DNA from: Shinisaurus crocodilurus
Lineage: Eukaryota > Chordata > Lepidosauria > Squamata > Shinisauridae
Assembly: GCA_021292165.1 (NCBI GenBank)
Contig: CM037878.1
Location: 10,904,857-10,968,856 of the forward strand
Length of the DNA stretch: 64,000 bases
Direction of reading: 5' to 3'
Position 1 is the stretch's first letter, and each line of letters starts with the position of its first letter. Positions 1 through 10,285 of the stretch are shown here, in pieces. The position numbers and the translations under genes are program-made. Below the pieces are notes generated by a model. The model did not search any database, was not told where the DNA came from, and worked only from the letters and a program-made list of their open reading frames with translations.

Positions 1-101
1 TGGCAGAGTCCGACCTCGGCTGGACGGCCGCACAGGCTCCGCCGTGGGCAATTCCTCCTTGCTTTGCGGCCGTTGTCTCCAGAGGCCCACGTCTCCTCGA
101 G

Positions 102-546
102 ATGTCCGTGATAAAGTCCCAGCCGTCCCCCTTCGGACACCTGGTGCGGGAGAGACACATCGAATCCGTGCCCGGGCCGTCGAGGATGAAGCAAGGCTGC
201 CTGGACCTCTTGGACGGGGAAGCAGCTCGCGGGCCTACGGTGGAACTCTCGGCTATCGAGTCGAGCTCAGCAGGCATCCAGGGGAGCGGGCCACGGGTGG
301 CCAATGCGCATGGTGCCAGGCGCCACAGCTGCGGCACAGAGGCGTGGGCATGTTCTGAAACGGCGCCGACTGGAAGGAGGTGTCGGGCAGTGCTGTCCTT
401 GCCTCCGGCGCCGGCGCCGGCCTGCAGAGGGAGGCCAGAAGGAGAGCTGAGGCCCACACAGCAGCAAGAGGGTGGCGCCCATCCTGGGCTGAACTCACTG
501 ACCGGTGCCCGCCAGCTGTGCATCACCTCCAAGGCGGAGCGCCACG
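102..546 (+). CDS. PLSCR-family gene, first coding exon(s)
   Basis: The open frame from ATG 102 runs to a donor (CACG|GTAAGG) at 546/547 and leaves phase 1. Its last ~24 codons (PGLNSLTGARQLCI...) align with the start of the scramblase domain (PGLEYLSQIDQLLVHQ in the family). The phase matches the next exon at 2057. The 120 residues before that are low-complexity and not recognisable, whereas family members usually have a proline-rich N-terminus. An acceptor-like CCTGCAG at 421-427 means the true exon could begin at 428, with an earlier exon further upstream or outside the window. The 3' part is well supported; the start codon is not. Confidence 0.55.
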
Positions 547-584
547 GTAAGGCCCCGTTTGAACGGCCCAGAGAGCAGCTTCCC

Positions 585-710
585 CTGACCTGGTGCCCTC
601 CAGACGTGTCGGACTGCAACTCCCGCCGTCCCCCAAGCCAGCACGGCTGGAGATGATGTGAAGTGTAGTCCAACACATCTGGAAGATGCCAGGCCGGGGA
701 AGGTTGCCCT
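585..710. mobile_element. old palindromic element (CCAGATGTGTTGGACTACAAC type)
   Basis: The left arm TGGTGCCCTCCAGACGTGTC...GACTGCAACTCCCGCC is answered by a right arm GTGTAGTCCAACACATCTGG...CCAGGCCGGGGAAGG. This is an older relative of the 135-bp palindrome family, with outer arms derived from CTTCCCCAACCTGGTGCCCTCC. Confidence 0.6.
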
Positions 711-1213
711 AGGCTCCCGTTAACAATTGCTTCGTGCTCTTTTCCCAGTGAGACGTTTCCCCTGCCAAATCGCTTCTTCTTGGCCCTGAAAAAGATGGAA
801 TGGTGTGTGTGGGTGACAGGGGCGGTGTTGGGAACCACAAAAACTCTGAGAAGGTGCCAGGGCCTGCAGTCTGACAATCTGGATTAATGGTATCTTTTTG
901 CAGTATGCCTTCAGGTTAAGGGTACACCCAGGTTTCCGGGTTTGACTCGAAGTGTCAGAGGGTTGGGTGTTTTGGGGTTTTTTTTGGCCTCCTTCTCAGG
1001 TTATCTAGGGGAAGGAGTAAACTCTTGGAGCCAGGGGCCAGAATCAAGGGGGCAAGCTATTTTGTGCTTGTTTGGCTCAAAAGTGTCTCGATTGGCTCTG
1101 ATGAATGCCAATATCCCCGAACTGCATCCGGAGTCATTACTATTTAGGCATAGCCGCACCGCTCTCCTGACTTGCCGGCCGCCACTCTTTGTCCCCAATG
1201 GGGACACACAGGA

Positions 1214-1605
1214 ATTATAGGGATGGAGAAAATTGGTCAATTTCCATATTTTCTCGGTTTCTAATTTTTCCATTCTTAAATTCAGCTCATCCTGAGATTC
1301 CATACCCGCCCCCCCCCCAAAGTATGCATGGAAGTGCATATACATTTTTGCGCGCATTTCTCCAAATAAGTGCACTTTTCGATGCAATTTTGCTTAGTAC
1401 AGACAGTTTTTGCAAGCCCTTTCCCTAACATAATCCATTTTTTAATATTGCTTCCACAAATAGCTGCATTTTTGTGTGCACATCTTCTCAATGTACACAT
1501 TCCCGCGTACATTTTTCAACTGGCGAACTCCACTGTAAAAAATTTGGAGATGCGCAAATTTTGAGGGATGCGTGAGTTTCAGAAACAAGTTTCTCCCCCG
1601 TCCCT
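1214..1605. mobile_element. probable old hAT-like non-autonomous element
   Basis: The left end GGGATGGAGAAAATTGGTCA and the inverted right end (read on -) CAGGGACGGGGGAGAAACTT share an AGGGAYGG...GAGAAA terminus. The interior is AT-rich with no coding. The duplication is not clear. It lies in scramblase intron 1. The rest of 547-2056 holds nothing else I can name, apart from the palindrome remnant at its start. Confidence 0.4.
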
Positions 1606-2056
1606 GAATAGGGATGCCGCCTTCTACCAGCTCACCTGTGGACAGCCAATGAGTTCGCCCTCGCACGCCGGTCCTGTGGGGTCGTTTTGACCGACTGCCG
1701 TCCTGTAACATCGCATTTGTGTGTGTGTGGAGAATATTCAGAGGAGTGCTATCTGACCGATAAGAGATGTTCCAATCAGCACGTTAGTCTGGGAGGTGAA
1801 GGCCAGATGAGTTTGCATCGGAATCCCTCAAGCATCTTTAGCTGCGGGATAAGAGCACTGTCGTAATGGGGCACAAACTAGAGACCAGGTTTCTTTTTCC
1901 AGAGGTGGGGGGGGGGAGCAGGGCCACTGTGTTAGTCCGTTGCAGGAAAAGCAACCAAGAGTCTTGTTAAAGGCCAAGAAATTTGTGATGGCATAAGCCA
2001 GTCGTGGGCAACTGTCCATTTGTGAGATTCCTTTTTGTACCCCCTTCTGGCTACAG

Positions 2057-2137
2057 GACTTTTCAGCAGCTCGCAAAGGAGGGGGTACGTGATCAGCGGT
2101 GCCACCAATGCGAGGGGTCTGCTGGTGGCGACAGAAG
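2057..2137 (+). CDS. PLSCR-family gene, exon 2
   Basis: This 81-nt exon lies between a CTACAG acceptor (2051-2056) and a GAAG|GTAAGC donor. It enters and leaves in phase 1. It encodes a stretch containing RRGYVISGATNARGLLVATE, which corresponds to the family segment NNKYEIKNSFGQRVYFAAE, a first strand pair of the tubby-like beta barrel. The phase joins cleanly to the GAT codon that opens the exon at 3526. An alternative acceptor 9 bases downstream (TTTTCAG) cannot be excluded. Confidence 0.75.
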
Positions 2138-2232
2138 GTAAGCTACCACCCTCGGTCTTATCGCCGCTCCCACGGCTGAAAAAGGCTTTCCCATGGCGTC
2201 ATCGGCGGAGGGAACGAAGGCTCAGACTGGGA

Positions 2233-2316
2233 GGAATTCTCCAGTCTTGGGACATTTTGCAAGAACAAACAGATCTGCGTCATTTGTGCAAATGTCCCGA
2301 GACTGGAGAGTTCTTC
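2233..2316. repeat. imperfect inverted repeat (hairpin)
   Basis: GGAATTCTCCAGTCTTGGGA...CATTTTGCA at 2233-2262 is answered by TGCAAATGTCCCGAGACTGG...AGAG at 2286-2312. The spacer is ~25 bases. It lies ~100 bases downstream of scramblase exon 2. It may be a small DNA transposon or a structural element. Confidence 0.55.
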
Positions 2317-2859
2317 CCCACACAAAATGTGGCTTCCAGATTTATAAAAGGAAGACTGGCTTTCTTGTACCCGTTCAGCTGACAAGGAGCTAGTTTACAA
2401 TTGGCTTCAAGCAATCTTGTTTTGCGGTGTGCCTTTCAGATAACTATCATTGCAAAGCTAACTCGGTAGGGCTGTGTGTATTCTGCAATTCTTTTGCATA
2501 CGTGCTGGGGGGGGGGGGAATTTAGGTGCAGAATTCAACGTCCTGAGAATTTCAGCTTTCACTTCTTACGAGAGCAAGTTTCTAGGCCTCGCTGCTGTGC
2601 TGCCAAAATGGGCTTGGAGTATATGGGTAATGTCTGGCGAGAGCTCTAGAAAGCAGGGGAGGGGGAGAGGGTGCCTTTAGTGCCATCTGGGGTTCTGCAG
2701 AAGGCCATGTTCCTTTCCCCCAACCACTAACCATTTAGTGATTTCCCAGCTTTTGTGCAATTTCCCCTCATTCTAAAAGACTGACATGCCTCTTCTCAGG
2801 CTTTGTTGGCTGTAAGTTAAAATATGTTGGTGTTTTTTGGTTCTGTCTCTTTTGCCTAT

Positions 2860-2956
2860 GGCCCTGCCCACCACCGCGGTGCGGCCCCCGAGAGTTTGTC
2901 CGAAATGGAATTCAGCCCTCGGGCTGAAAGAGGTTCTGCACCCCTGGTCTACAGAA
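2860..2956. mobile_element. fragment of an old DNA transposon
   Basis: GCCCTGCCCACC... to GGGCTGAAAGAGGTTCTGCA CCCCTGGTCTA resembles the end of a hAT-type element with terminus (read on -) TAGACCAGGGGTG. A similar end, GGTTGGGGACCCCTGATTTA, occurs at 11058-11077. Confidence 0.35.
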
Positions 2957-3352
2957 TGCTAAGCCCAGATCAGGCACAGCCTTGCGTGAGCAGTGGTGCC
3001 CGGAGACTGGTTGGCTCTGCGAAATCATTCACCATCCACAACAGCAGCACGCTGGCTGTGTAAGTGGATGCCGTCCACTAGCAAGTGTGAAGCTTGTGAC
3101 CGCCATGCCCTGAGACAGCAGGCCTTGTAATAACGATAGGGGGGAAAAGTCAACTGTGCGAGGAGCCCTACATTACAACCACATCATTTGCACAGTGCCG
3201 GTAGTAGTAGGAGATTCAGGTGCTGAAAGAGCAACCAACGGTGCCTGCCCAACACAAGAAAAGGGATGGTCTAGGATTCGCAGAGCCACCTCTGCAGAGT
3301 GGCGCCCCCTCCTGGGCAGGAGGGGAAGAGGCTCTGCAGCTGCTGAACAGAA

Positions 3353-3485
3353 GCACATAAGAACATAAGGAGAGCCCTGCTGGATCAGACCAAGGGTCCA
3401 TCTAGTCCAGCATTCTGCTCACAAAGTGGCCAACCAGCTGCCCACGGGGATCCCACAAGCAGGACAGGAGTGCCACAGCGCCCTC
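3353..3485 (-). mobile_element. CR1-like LINE 3' end (GGATCAGACCAAGGGTCCAT type)
   Basis: ACATAAGAACATAAGGAGAG...CCAACCAGCTGCCC is the reverse of a LINE 3' end that also occurs in + orientation at 5520-5975. Its inner end lies ~40 bases from the acceptor of scramblase exon 3. Confidence 0.7.
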
Positions 3486-3525
3486 CTGCTTCCTGGCCGA
3501 CAGCTCTGTCTCTTCTCCCTCCCAG

Positions 3526-3718
3526 ATTACAATGACTGCTGCTTCCACCTGTGTGGCCCTGCCCGCTCCTGCCACCTCTGCCTCCAGGATCAGGAAGGCC
3601 ACATCATACTCTGGTTCTCCAGGCCTTTCCGCACGGGCCTGGGCTGCCTCCCTTGCTGCCAAATGGAGATGAAGGTTTTCACCAGCGATAACCGGCTTGT
3701 CGGCACCGTGCGCCAGAG
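3526..3718 (+). CDS. PLSCR-family gene, exon 3 (Cys-rich scramblase core)
   Basis: This is the most diagnostic exon of the gene. It encodes DYNDCCFHLCGPARSC, then an E/G/I strand segment, then RPFRTGLGCLPCCQMEM. In known scramblases the same order is seen: DCCTRNCCGPSRPF, then [21 protein letters not shown]. The palmitoylated Cys cluster is reduced (GCLPCC instead of CSSCCCPCC). The acceptor is an excellent pyrimidine tract (TCTCTTCTCCCTCCCAG), and the exon ends CGCCAGAG|GTGGGG in phase 2, matching exon 4. Family role: a lipid- or nucleus-associated membrane protein linked to Ca2+-dependent phospholipid scrambling; the function of this paralogue is inferred only. Confidence 0.88.
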
Positions 3719-4261
3719 GTGGGGGGGGGTGCTGCCAGTTCAGGAAAGTTAGATTCATAGATCGTAGAGTTGGGCTGCGGGGAGGGTCCAGAGGGTGGGT
3801 TGAGGCCAGGAGCAGGCAGAGAATGGCTGAGGGTAGCTTGAATAACCTAGGCTGCTGACCTGAGAATAATAGAACCATGGAGTTAGAAGCAACCTTGGGG
3901 GTCATGTCGCCCAACCACCTTCTTTTAAGGTAGCCATGGTGGCCGCTTTGCAGTGGGACCCACCATTGTTTTTAGCTTCTACAGTTTTCGAGGTCAGGTA
4001 GAGTGAGACAGAAGCACTCTCGATCTATCATCTAGCGTTCTTTCTATCACCTTCTACCTATCTATCATCATCTATCCATAGTTCCATCCAGCTCCTGGGT
4101 TCTTGGTCACACTCTGATCTGAACATGGTGTCCTGGGGTGTGGCTATGCAAATGAAGGGGTGTGGCCAGGTGGATACGGCTGAGCTCAGTTCTCAGCTAC
4201 CCCCCACTATGTTCTGTGGGACGAAGTAAATAGGCCTGATTCAGACCAGCCTTTGGCCTGA

Positions 4262-4475
4262 TAAGCTGACTTGTAAGTAAATATAGTGCAATGTGTCCAA
4301 CTAGCTGCTGTGTTCCTGTCGGTCTTATTGGTGTGTTTTATCAGCCTTGGGTTGTGTTTTTTTTTTATGGTTTTGATTGCTTTGTACTTTCACTTCTTAA
4401 AAGAAGTTCACTTATCACTGCCAGCTGCCTTGAACGCCATTTGGTGTAAAGGCAGGATACCAATTTAACAGGCAA
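4262..4475 (+). mobile_element. L2-type LINE 3' tail
   Basis: The T-rich UTR followed by GCTGCCTTGAACGCCATTTG...AAAGGCAGGATACCAATTTAA has the usual layout of a squamate L2 tail. Only the untranslated 3' end remains. Confidence 0.5.
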
Positions 4476-4827
4476 GCACGCAAGCGAAGAGACATACAGG
4501 CTGGAGATATCTATTTTGGGGAGAGGGAGGGGGCAGGAGGAACAGGGTGGGGGTACTGAACGCAGCCCCCTGCTTTGCCCTCCCAAACCATGTCCTCACA
4601 TTTCAGCAAACTCTTTCTCCGTTCCTTGTCACAAATTGGCAGCCTCAACTTCAACCCCTTGTAAGTAAGGATGACAACAGCAGGATATCAGCCGAGAGAA
4701 TGGCCAGTGTCATATGAACAATGTAGCATGGATTTTTATCCCCAGTGTCAGGGCTTCCTGTACGCTCATGGCGGTGGAGATTTGTCCTATTCCCTCCGCC
4801 CCATCCCCAAATCTCTGTGCCTTGATT

Positions 4828-4950
4828 TCATAGATCATAGAGTTGGGAGGGGCCTACAAGGCCATCGAGTCCAACCCCCTGCTCAATGCAGGAAACTAGA
4901 GGAGGGGTCTCCCATCCAAGTAACAACCAGGCTTGATATGTCCCATGTGA
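4828..4950 (-). mobile_element. 5S rRNA/CR1 hybrid SINE, copy 1 (5' truncated)
   Basis: Read on -, the 5S internal control region (CCTGGTTGTTACTTGGATGG, GAGACC) runs directly into a CR1 3' tail (TTTCCTGCATTGAGCAGGGG, GTTGGACTCGATGGCC). It is truncated before the 5S box A. The junction is the same as in the copies at 15020 and 44500. Confidence 0.8.
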
Positions 4951-4959
4951 TCTGCGTAG

Positions 4960-5071
4960 GTGCCGAATCTTCTCCCATCTTCTGGAAGTATGTGATGCCC
5001 ACGGGTTGGCTGCCATGAGGATCCACGGCTCTTTGGTCCCCACCCGCTGCTTCTCTGAACAAGAGTTCCAG
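4960..5071 (+). CDS. PLSCR-family gene, exon 4
   Basis: The exon starts at the third base of a codon and runs 37 codons to a CAG|GTACGA donor. It encodes RIFSHLLEVCDAHG then MRIHGSLVPTRCFSEQEFQ, which correspond to the family's TWHPCLPKFTIQNEKRED and VLKISGPCVVCSCCGDVDFE. The acceptor (TGCGTAG) has a poor pyrimidine tract and lies directly beside a 5S/CR1 SINE that ends at ~4950. The phase agreement with both neighbours (phase 2 in, phase 0 out) supports the boundary. Confidence 0.75.
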
Positions 5072-5225
5072 GTACGAAAAAAAAACGCAAGAGGAGCTAC
5101 AACAACTAACGTGAAGCTGCCCTCTTGGAAGATGAAAGAAGCCTTGCTTAGCCTGAGCGGGCTCTCCGGAAGGAGATCAAGCAACAGCTGGAATGAAAAT
5201 TTCTCACAAATTCAGAATTGCCAGG

Positions 5226-5443
5226 ATTTATTTATTCATCACATTTTTATCCCGTCCTTCTGCCATGGAAGGGATGGCGTAGTTGGTCCCGTCCCCTGCC
5301 CATTTATCCTCACAAGAAGCCTCACAAGGTCAGGCTGAGAGTCAGTGACTGGCTCAGGGTCACCCATGGCTGAGTGGGGGTTTGAACCCAGGGTTTCCCC
5401 AGTCAAAAGTCCAACGCTTTAACCGCTATGCCACACTGACTCC
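5226..5443 (-). mobile_element. Sauria-type tRNA SINE
   Basis: Read on -, the element starts GGAGTCAGTGTGGCATAGCG (tRNA A-box region), has a B box, then the conserved body (TGACCCTGAGCCAGTCACTG), and ends in an ATAAATAAAT tail. It is diverged, so an older copy. It is in scramblase intron 4. Confidence 0.8.
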
Positions 5444-5519
5444 GAATCTGAAACATTTTCAAATTTTTGCTTCGGCACTTGGACTTGGAGGAGCGGTGCT
5501 TCACTTGGAGAGGTTCGTC

Positions 5520-5975
5520 ACACTAACTTTTAAATAGTAGTCATCTTGTGGATGAATTTTGAGGGCCATCTCGCTGAACGCAAGGCGTTTGCACCTTGAT
5601 TGGTTTCTTAAAACCCCTGAACCCAACATAATTCCAAATTGGGAAGGTTGAAGAAAGGTGTGGTATAGGTTTACCACAAGATGTGGTGATGGCCCACCAA
5701 TTTGGATGGCTTTTAAAGTGGATTGGACAAATTCCTGGAGGATATCAATGGCTACTACTAGTCCCAATGGCTCAATGCTACCGCCAGTATCAGGGGTAGG
5801 ATGCCTATGTACACCAGGCGCTGGGGAACATGGGCGGGAGGGTGCTGTGGCACTCATGTCCTGCTTGTTGGTTTCCAGTGGGCAGCTGGTTGGCCGCTGT
5901 GGGAACAGAATGCTGGACTAGAGGGACCCTTGGTCTGATCCAGCAGGGCTCTTCTCGTGTTCTTATAACTCACCC
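5520..5975 (+). mobile_element. CR1-like LINE 3' end
   Basis: This is a long 3' fragment: ...TTGGATGGCTTTTAAAGTGG...GAACATGGGCGGGAGGGTGC...GGTCTGATCCAGCAGGGCTC TTCTCGTGTTCTTATA. All reading frames are broken. Confidence 0.75.
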
Positions 5976-6290
5976 ACCTCCCACATGCCCAAGCTGGCAA
6001 TTCTGGAGATAGGAGAGAACACAACTGACCCCGAAGGACAGAGTTGAGCCCTTCTCCCCACCTCCTTGGCTGGGGTGTGCAGCCTTCAATGGGAGGGCCA
6101 CCTGAGCCTCTCAGAGAGAGATCCAGCACCTCACCCCTTTCCAGGTCTCCAGCAGGCCCGGAGCCTGAGTGGCCTGTGCGTGGAGCTCTGCAAATGAGCG
6201 GGGTCTCTGGTTCTCGAAAGGAGACAATAAAAAATTATTTGAAACCCTCCCAAACATCTAGGGCAAGCAGGTTGGGGAAGTGCTCTAGTA

Positions 6291-6425
6291 CAGCGTTCTC
6301 CAACCTTGGGTCCCCAGATGTTTTTGGCCTACAACTCCCAGCATGCCCCAGCCAGCGTAGCTGGCTGGGGCATGCTGGGAGTTGTAGGCCAAAAACATCT
6401 GGGGACCCAAGGTTGGAGAACGCTG
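6291..6425. mobile_element. 135-bp palindromic hAT-like MITE, copy 1
   Basis: The two arms of CAGYGTTCTCCAACCTTGGG...TACAACTCCCAGCATGCCCC are near-perfect inverses. The 8-bp duplication CTCTAGTA occurs at 6283-6290 and 6426-6433. It has no coding capacity, so it must have been moved by another element's transposase. Confidence 0.95.
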
Positions 6426-6450
6426 CTCTAGTAGGAGGCCAGGAAACATT

Positions 6451-6451
<1 letters not shown>

Positions 6452-6487
<36 letters not shown>
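6452..6487. repeat. (CA)n microsatellite
   Basis: A perfect run of ~18 CA units lies 19 bases beyond the MITE duplication. Confidence 0.98.
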
Positions 6488-6490
<3 letters not shown>

Positions 6491-6871
6491 CTTCACCATG
6501 ATGCTATGTCATCCTCGCTTTCTTTGATTACTCATCCCCAGATAAAAGGGAATCACCTCAATTCAACAAGAGCCCCCGTGACTCTTGACACCTTTTCAAA
6601 TTTGCCTCAAGCTCTGATTTTGCTCCTTGATTGAAATGTCCATCCATGGAGAAATGTTTCAATTGAAATGTCCATGGGGAAATGTTTGAAATGTCCATGG
6701 AGAAATGTCTCAAGCACTGTAAGCTCAGGAGGGACGAGTGCTCGTCCAAAGAGGCCCTCTTAAAGCACACGTGGCATCGGGGTAATAGGGGTGCACGGGG
6801 TCCCAGAAACCCAGCGAAATCTGATCCTCCATGGAAAGCTAACGGCGCGGCTTGTCTGCTTCTCCTTCCAG

Positions 6872-6974
6872 GTGATCTCCTCCGCGGACTGTGTGGTGGC
6901 CACTATCTGGAAGAAGTGGCCAGGTTTCAATGAAGCATGCAACATGGACCACGAGACCTTTGGAGTGGACTTGG
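6872..6974 (+). CDS. PLSCR-family gene, exon 5
   Basis: The exon has a strong acceptor (TCTGCTTCTCCTTCCAG) and leaves in phase 1 at GACTTGG|GTAGGA. It encodes VISSADCVVATIWKKWPGF, then NEACNMDHETFGVDL. The family equivalent is IKSLDEQCVVGKISKHWTG, then the Ca2+-binding loop DADNFGIQFPLD. The loop here keeps MDHETFG but lacks the first acidic position, so Ca2+ affinity may differ (inference). Confidence 0.88.
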
Positions 6975-7567
6975 GTAGGAACGTTCCCATACTCTTTCAG
7001 GCAGAGCTTAAAGCGGAGGCGCTGAACCTCTTTCAGCCTGAAGGCCAAAGTAAATTTCAGAGAAGCTCTCTTGGGGGCCGTATTCCAGTGGCGGGGGGGG
7101 GGGCAAAGGCAAAGAGTGTGGGGGCAACCCCCCCCCCAAAAAAAAACGCCAGCTGGAAGCTCTTGCTGCCAGTAACGAAGCCCTAGGAGAGGCATTTCAA
7201 CTTTCTGGGATGGGGGTGGGGTGGACTGCACAAAAGCCGGGAAACCACCAAGCTCCAGGTGTCTGGATTGGGCCCCAAGGCAGGCCGCCCGGAGAGCTTT
7301 GGCTCTTGGGTGGTATTGAAATGCAACAAATAAATATTTGGCCTGCGGGCCTAAAAATTCAACACTTGTGGCTTAAAGCATCCGGGGGTCCCTTGCGACT
7401 TGTACTTCCTGTTTGCTGTTATTGTCCTGATATCCTAAAATCAGCCTCTGGTAATTCACAAGTGCTGTTAGTGGGCAGATGTTGTGTATGCTACAATTGC
7501 CAGAGTCAGCCCTGTTCTAGTCCAATCGCCTCCGGCCCCCCATGCAGGATGCACCCACCACCTACAG

Positions 7568-7702
7568 CAGTGTTCTCCAACCTTGGGTCCCCAGATGTTT
7601 TTGGCCTACAACTCCCAGCATGCCCCAGCCAGCTATGCTGGCTGGGGCATGCTGGGAGTTGTAGGCCAAAAACATCTGGGGACCCAAGGTTGGAGAACAC
7701 TG
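7568..7702. mobile_element. 135-bp palindromic MITE, copy 2
   Basis: Near-perfect palindrome with 8-bp duplication ACCTACAG at 7560-7567 and 7703-7710. Confidence 0.95.
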
Positions 7703-7732
7703 ACCTACAGCATCGCTGGCAGAGAGCCGCCA

Positions 7733-8018
7733 CAGATCAGGACTAGAACAAATGGGTGGAAATGGCAGGAAAGTAGATCTCAGCTGAACTTTAGGTCAAA
7801 CTTCCTACCGGTAAGAGCGGCTCCACAGCGGAAGGGATGGTGCACACACACCCTCAGGAGGTGGTGGGTTTTTGTCACTGCAGGCATTTAAACGAAGGCT
7901 GGATAACCATCTCTCGGGGATGTTGCCATTGTAAGATTCCTGCGCTGAGCAGAGGGGCGAGACTAGATGTCCTCTAAAGTCCCTTCGAGCTCTCAAATTC
8001 TGTGATTCTGTCTCTGGC
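7733..8018 (+). mobile_element. CR1 LINE 3' end (old)
   Basis: A diverged CR1 C-terminal coding and 3' tail is visible: CAGGCATTTAAACGAAGGCT, CCTGCGCTGAGCAGAGGGGC, then TTCTGTGATTCTGT. Confidence 0.7.
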
Positions 8019-8019
8019 C

Positions 8020-9060
8020 ACTGAACGGCCGGGCACTCTAGCGCCCAAACTTGTGAATGCATATGCAGAGGGAGACACAAAATCTTCCAATACTTCCTTC
8101 TTATAGTCACCTAACCAGATTTTAGTTAACATTCCTGTATGTGTCTGAGCTCCAGCAATTTGTATAAGTACAGCCAGATCTATTGCGAGAGAAACAGCGG
8201 GGAAGAGCCTGGCAGCACATGAACAGATTTATTGCGTCGCAATGAGCGTTTGTGGAGGAGAGCCCACTTTATCAGCTGCATCAAATGCTACCCTTGGTGA
8301 AAACACTTCATGCATCTGACAAAGAGGACTCTCTTATCTATGGAGGCTTGTACCACAACCGGTCTGTTTGTCTTTGGGCTGCTCTACACGAGGCATTCAC
8401 TGTGCGCACGCGATTTCTCGCTCGTGGTAGTTTGAGGGTGCTTTACATGACGTCGTCATCCTCCAGGGCCTCTCCAGTGCTTTCCAAGGGTTTCTGCAGC
8501 TTTTTGCTTTTTTTTTTTTTTTTAGAGTGAGGAAAGTGTAGTATTATCTGGAAATGGCGGAATGAACTGGAATGAGAAGCTCGTGTATTTGCGCAATTGT
8601 GCTATACCGCAGCGCCACCTTGTGGTTGTGTAATGGAATGCATAGAAAGGCAGAGAAAGAAGAAAAAAGCTGGGGGCGGGGAAGCACATGTCAAGGAGCC
8701 AATCTTAATGTCGCGAAGAATCTGGACGCAGGAGCCTCGGTGAAGCGGTCCGGTTAAAAGCCTCATGCAAAGAAGCCCTCTAAGGTTCCGCCACCAGATG
8801 CATCGCCATTTTTGCTGTAACAGGCAGATTAACTGAGCTGCCCTCCTGGAATTGTGGAGATTAAACATTCTGTTGTTAAGTCTTCCTCAACAATCCCTGA
8901 GCAGTGAGACGTTCCAAAGGCAATGCTAGCTGTTTAGTTTCCTTGGGGGTGAGAGAGAACCTATCTGTGTCTTTGTACGGGTTGCTTTATTTACAAAGAT
9001 ACAAGCAGAGCACACTGGAAGCAAAAAGATACTTGGCCAGTGGGAGAAAGTCCACCGGCT
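8020..9060. other. unassigned scramblase intron DNA
   Basis: No exon, RNA gene or named repeat was seen here, apart from a T16 run near 8505-8524. Confidence 0.5.
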
Positions 9061-9061
9061 G

Positions 9062-9115
9062 TGCAATCCTATTCATGCCTATTCCAAAGTAAGCCTCGTT
9101 GAGTCCAGTGGGGCT
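9062..9115. mobile_element. fragment of GCAATCCTATGCATGTTTACTC element
   Basis: TGCAATCCTATTCATGCCTA, then AGTAAGCCTCGTTGAGTCCA, matches one arm of the PIF-like family seen more fully at 43146-43240. Confidence 0.5.
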
Positions 9116-9632
9116 CGCTTCCGCCTGAATGGGTATCGGATCAGATCCCCAGAGAGGATTCAAAGGCACTGTGCAGCTCCCTCTTTTCCTCCTGAACAGA
9201 TTTTTTTCCCCTTCTTCCTGGTAAGAGAAAAGATGGAAGCAGCAGCGGGGGATATATGGGAGGGTCACAGATGGAAAGTGTCATCATCTACAACCCCTGT
9301 GAAATTCTGTTTTTGAGTCAGGGCGGCTGCAGAATGAAAGCCCCAGCCCCGCCTGGAAGCGCCCTGCATCTAACTCTCCTGTCAGTTAAGCAGCAAAACT
9401 GGCTCCAGCCGTGTTTCTCTGCCCTGGCAGCTCTGTGAGGAATGTCACCTCTCCCAGACTCTGATGGGTCTTCTGTTCCAGAGACTAGACATATACCCAG
9501 CTCTTAAACTGTCAATCCGTCTCCGCTAAGATTTCTATGCTTAATCCTTTGATGTGTGGCTTGCTCCTTATCCATCCAACTCCTTTTGTTATGCTTTCCC
9601 CCCCCTTTCCTTTTTTTTTATTTTGGCCGCTA

Positions 9633-9716
9633 TCCTAAGCACACCTACTAGGGAGTGAGTCTCATTGGACACAGTGGGCCTTACTTCAGAGTAAACTTGC
9701 ATAGGATCATGCTGTT
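9633..9716. mobile_element. GCAATCCTATGCATGTTTACTC element
   Basis: CTATCCTAAGCACACCTACT...CAGTGGGCCTTACTTCAGAG TAAACTTGCATAGGATCATG matches the same short inverted-repeat family as 43146-43240. Confidence 0.5.
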
Positions 9717-9739
9717 AGTTCCTGTTCATGTTGTTCATG

Positions 9740-10231
9740 GTAGTTCCAGTCATGTTGTTCGAATGCCTGACTGCCGTCTCCCAAAGCAGTTACTTTATTC
9801 CCAACTCAAGGCTGGAAAGCGGAATATCGGTGGTCAGTATAAACGGTTTAAAGATGTTCATAAGGCTAATCTAAAAAAATGCAATATAAACATCGAGAAC
9901 TGGGAAGCTCTGGCCCATGAACGATCTAACTGGAGGTTGGCCTTTCACAAAGGCTCTATGGACTTTGAAGAAGCCCGAGAGCAAGGTGAAAGGGAGAAAC
10001 GTGCTAGGCGAAAAGCACCTCAAACGAATCCTTTACAGGACCATCTTCCATCTGGTAACCTGTGTCCTCACTGTGGGAAGCTGTGTGGATCTAGAATTGG
10101 TCTCCACAGTCACTTACGGACCCATCGCTGGAGTCTACACAATTTTCTTTAGAATTTCCTCCTTTTAAAATTTCCTTTTTGTAAATTTTTTTATCCTGGA
10201 AGACAATCTTACTCGGTCACGAGTGATCGCC

Positions 10232-10282
<51 letters not shown>
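9740..10282 (+). mobile_element. zinc-finger-ended non-LTR retrotransposon, 3' end (copy 1)
   Basis: The frame encodes HVVRMPDCRLPKQLLYSQLK, GGQYKRFKDVHKANLKKC and a C-terminal C2H2 finger (CPHCGKLCGSRIGLHSHLRT H), the C-terminus of a non-LTR retrotransposon ORF2. It ends with ACTCGGTCACGAGTGATCGC and a (TGA)n tail at 10231-10282. It is 5' truncated. The clade is uncertain. Confidence 0.8.
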
Positions 10283-10285
10283 GTT

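Noticed and set aside
6285..6486. Open frames of HTHTHT or VCVCVC
   Set aside because: They come from CA/GT microsatellites (also at 14490 and 30042).
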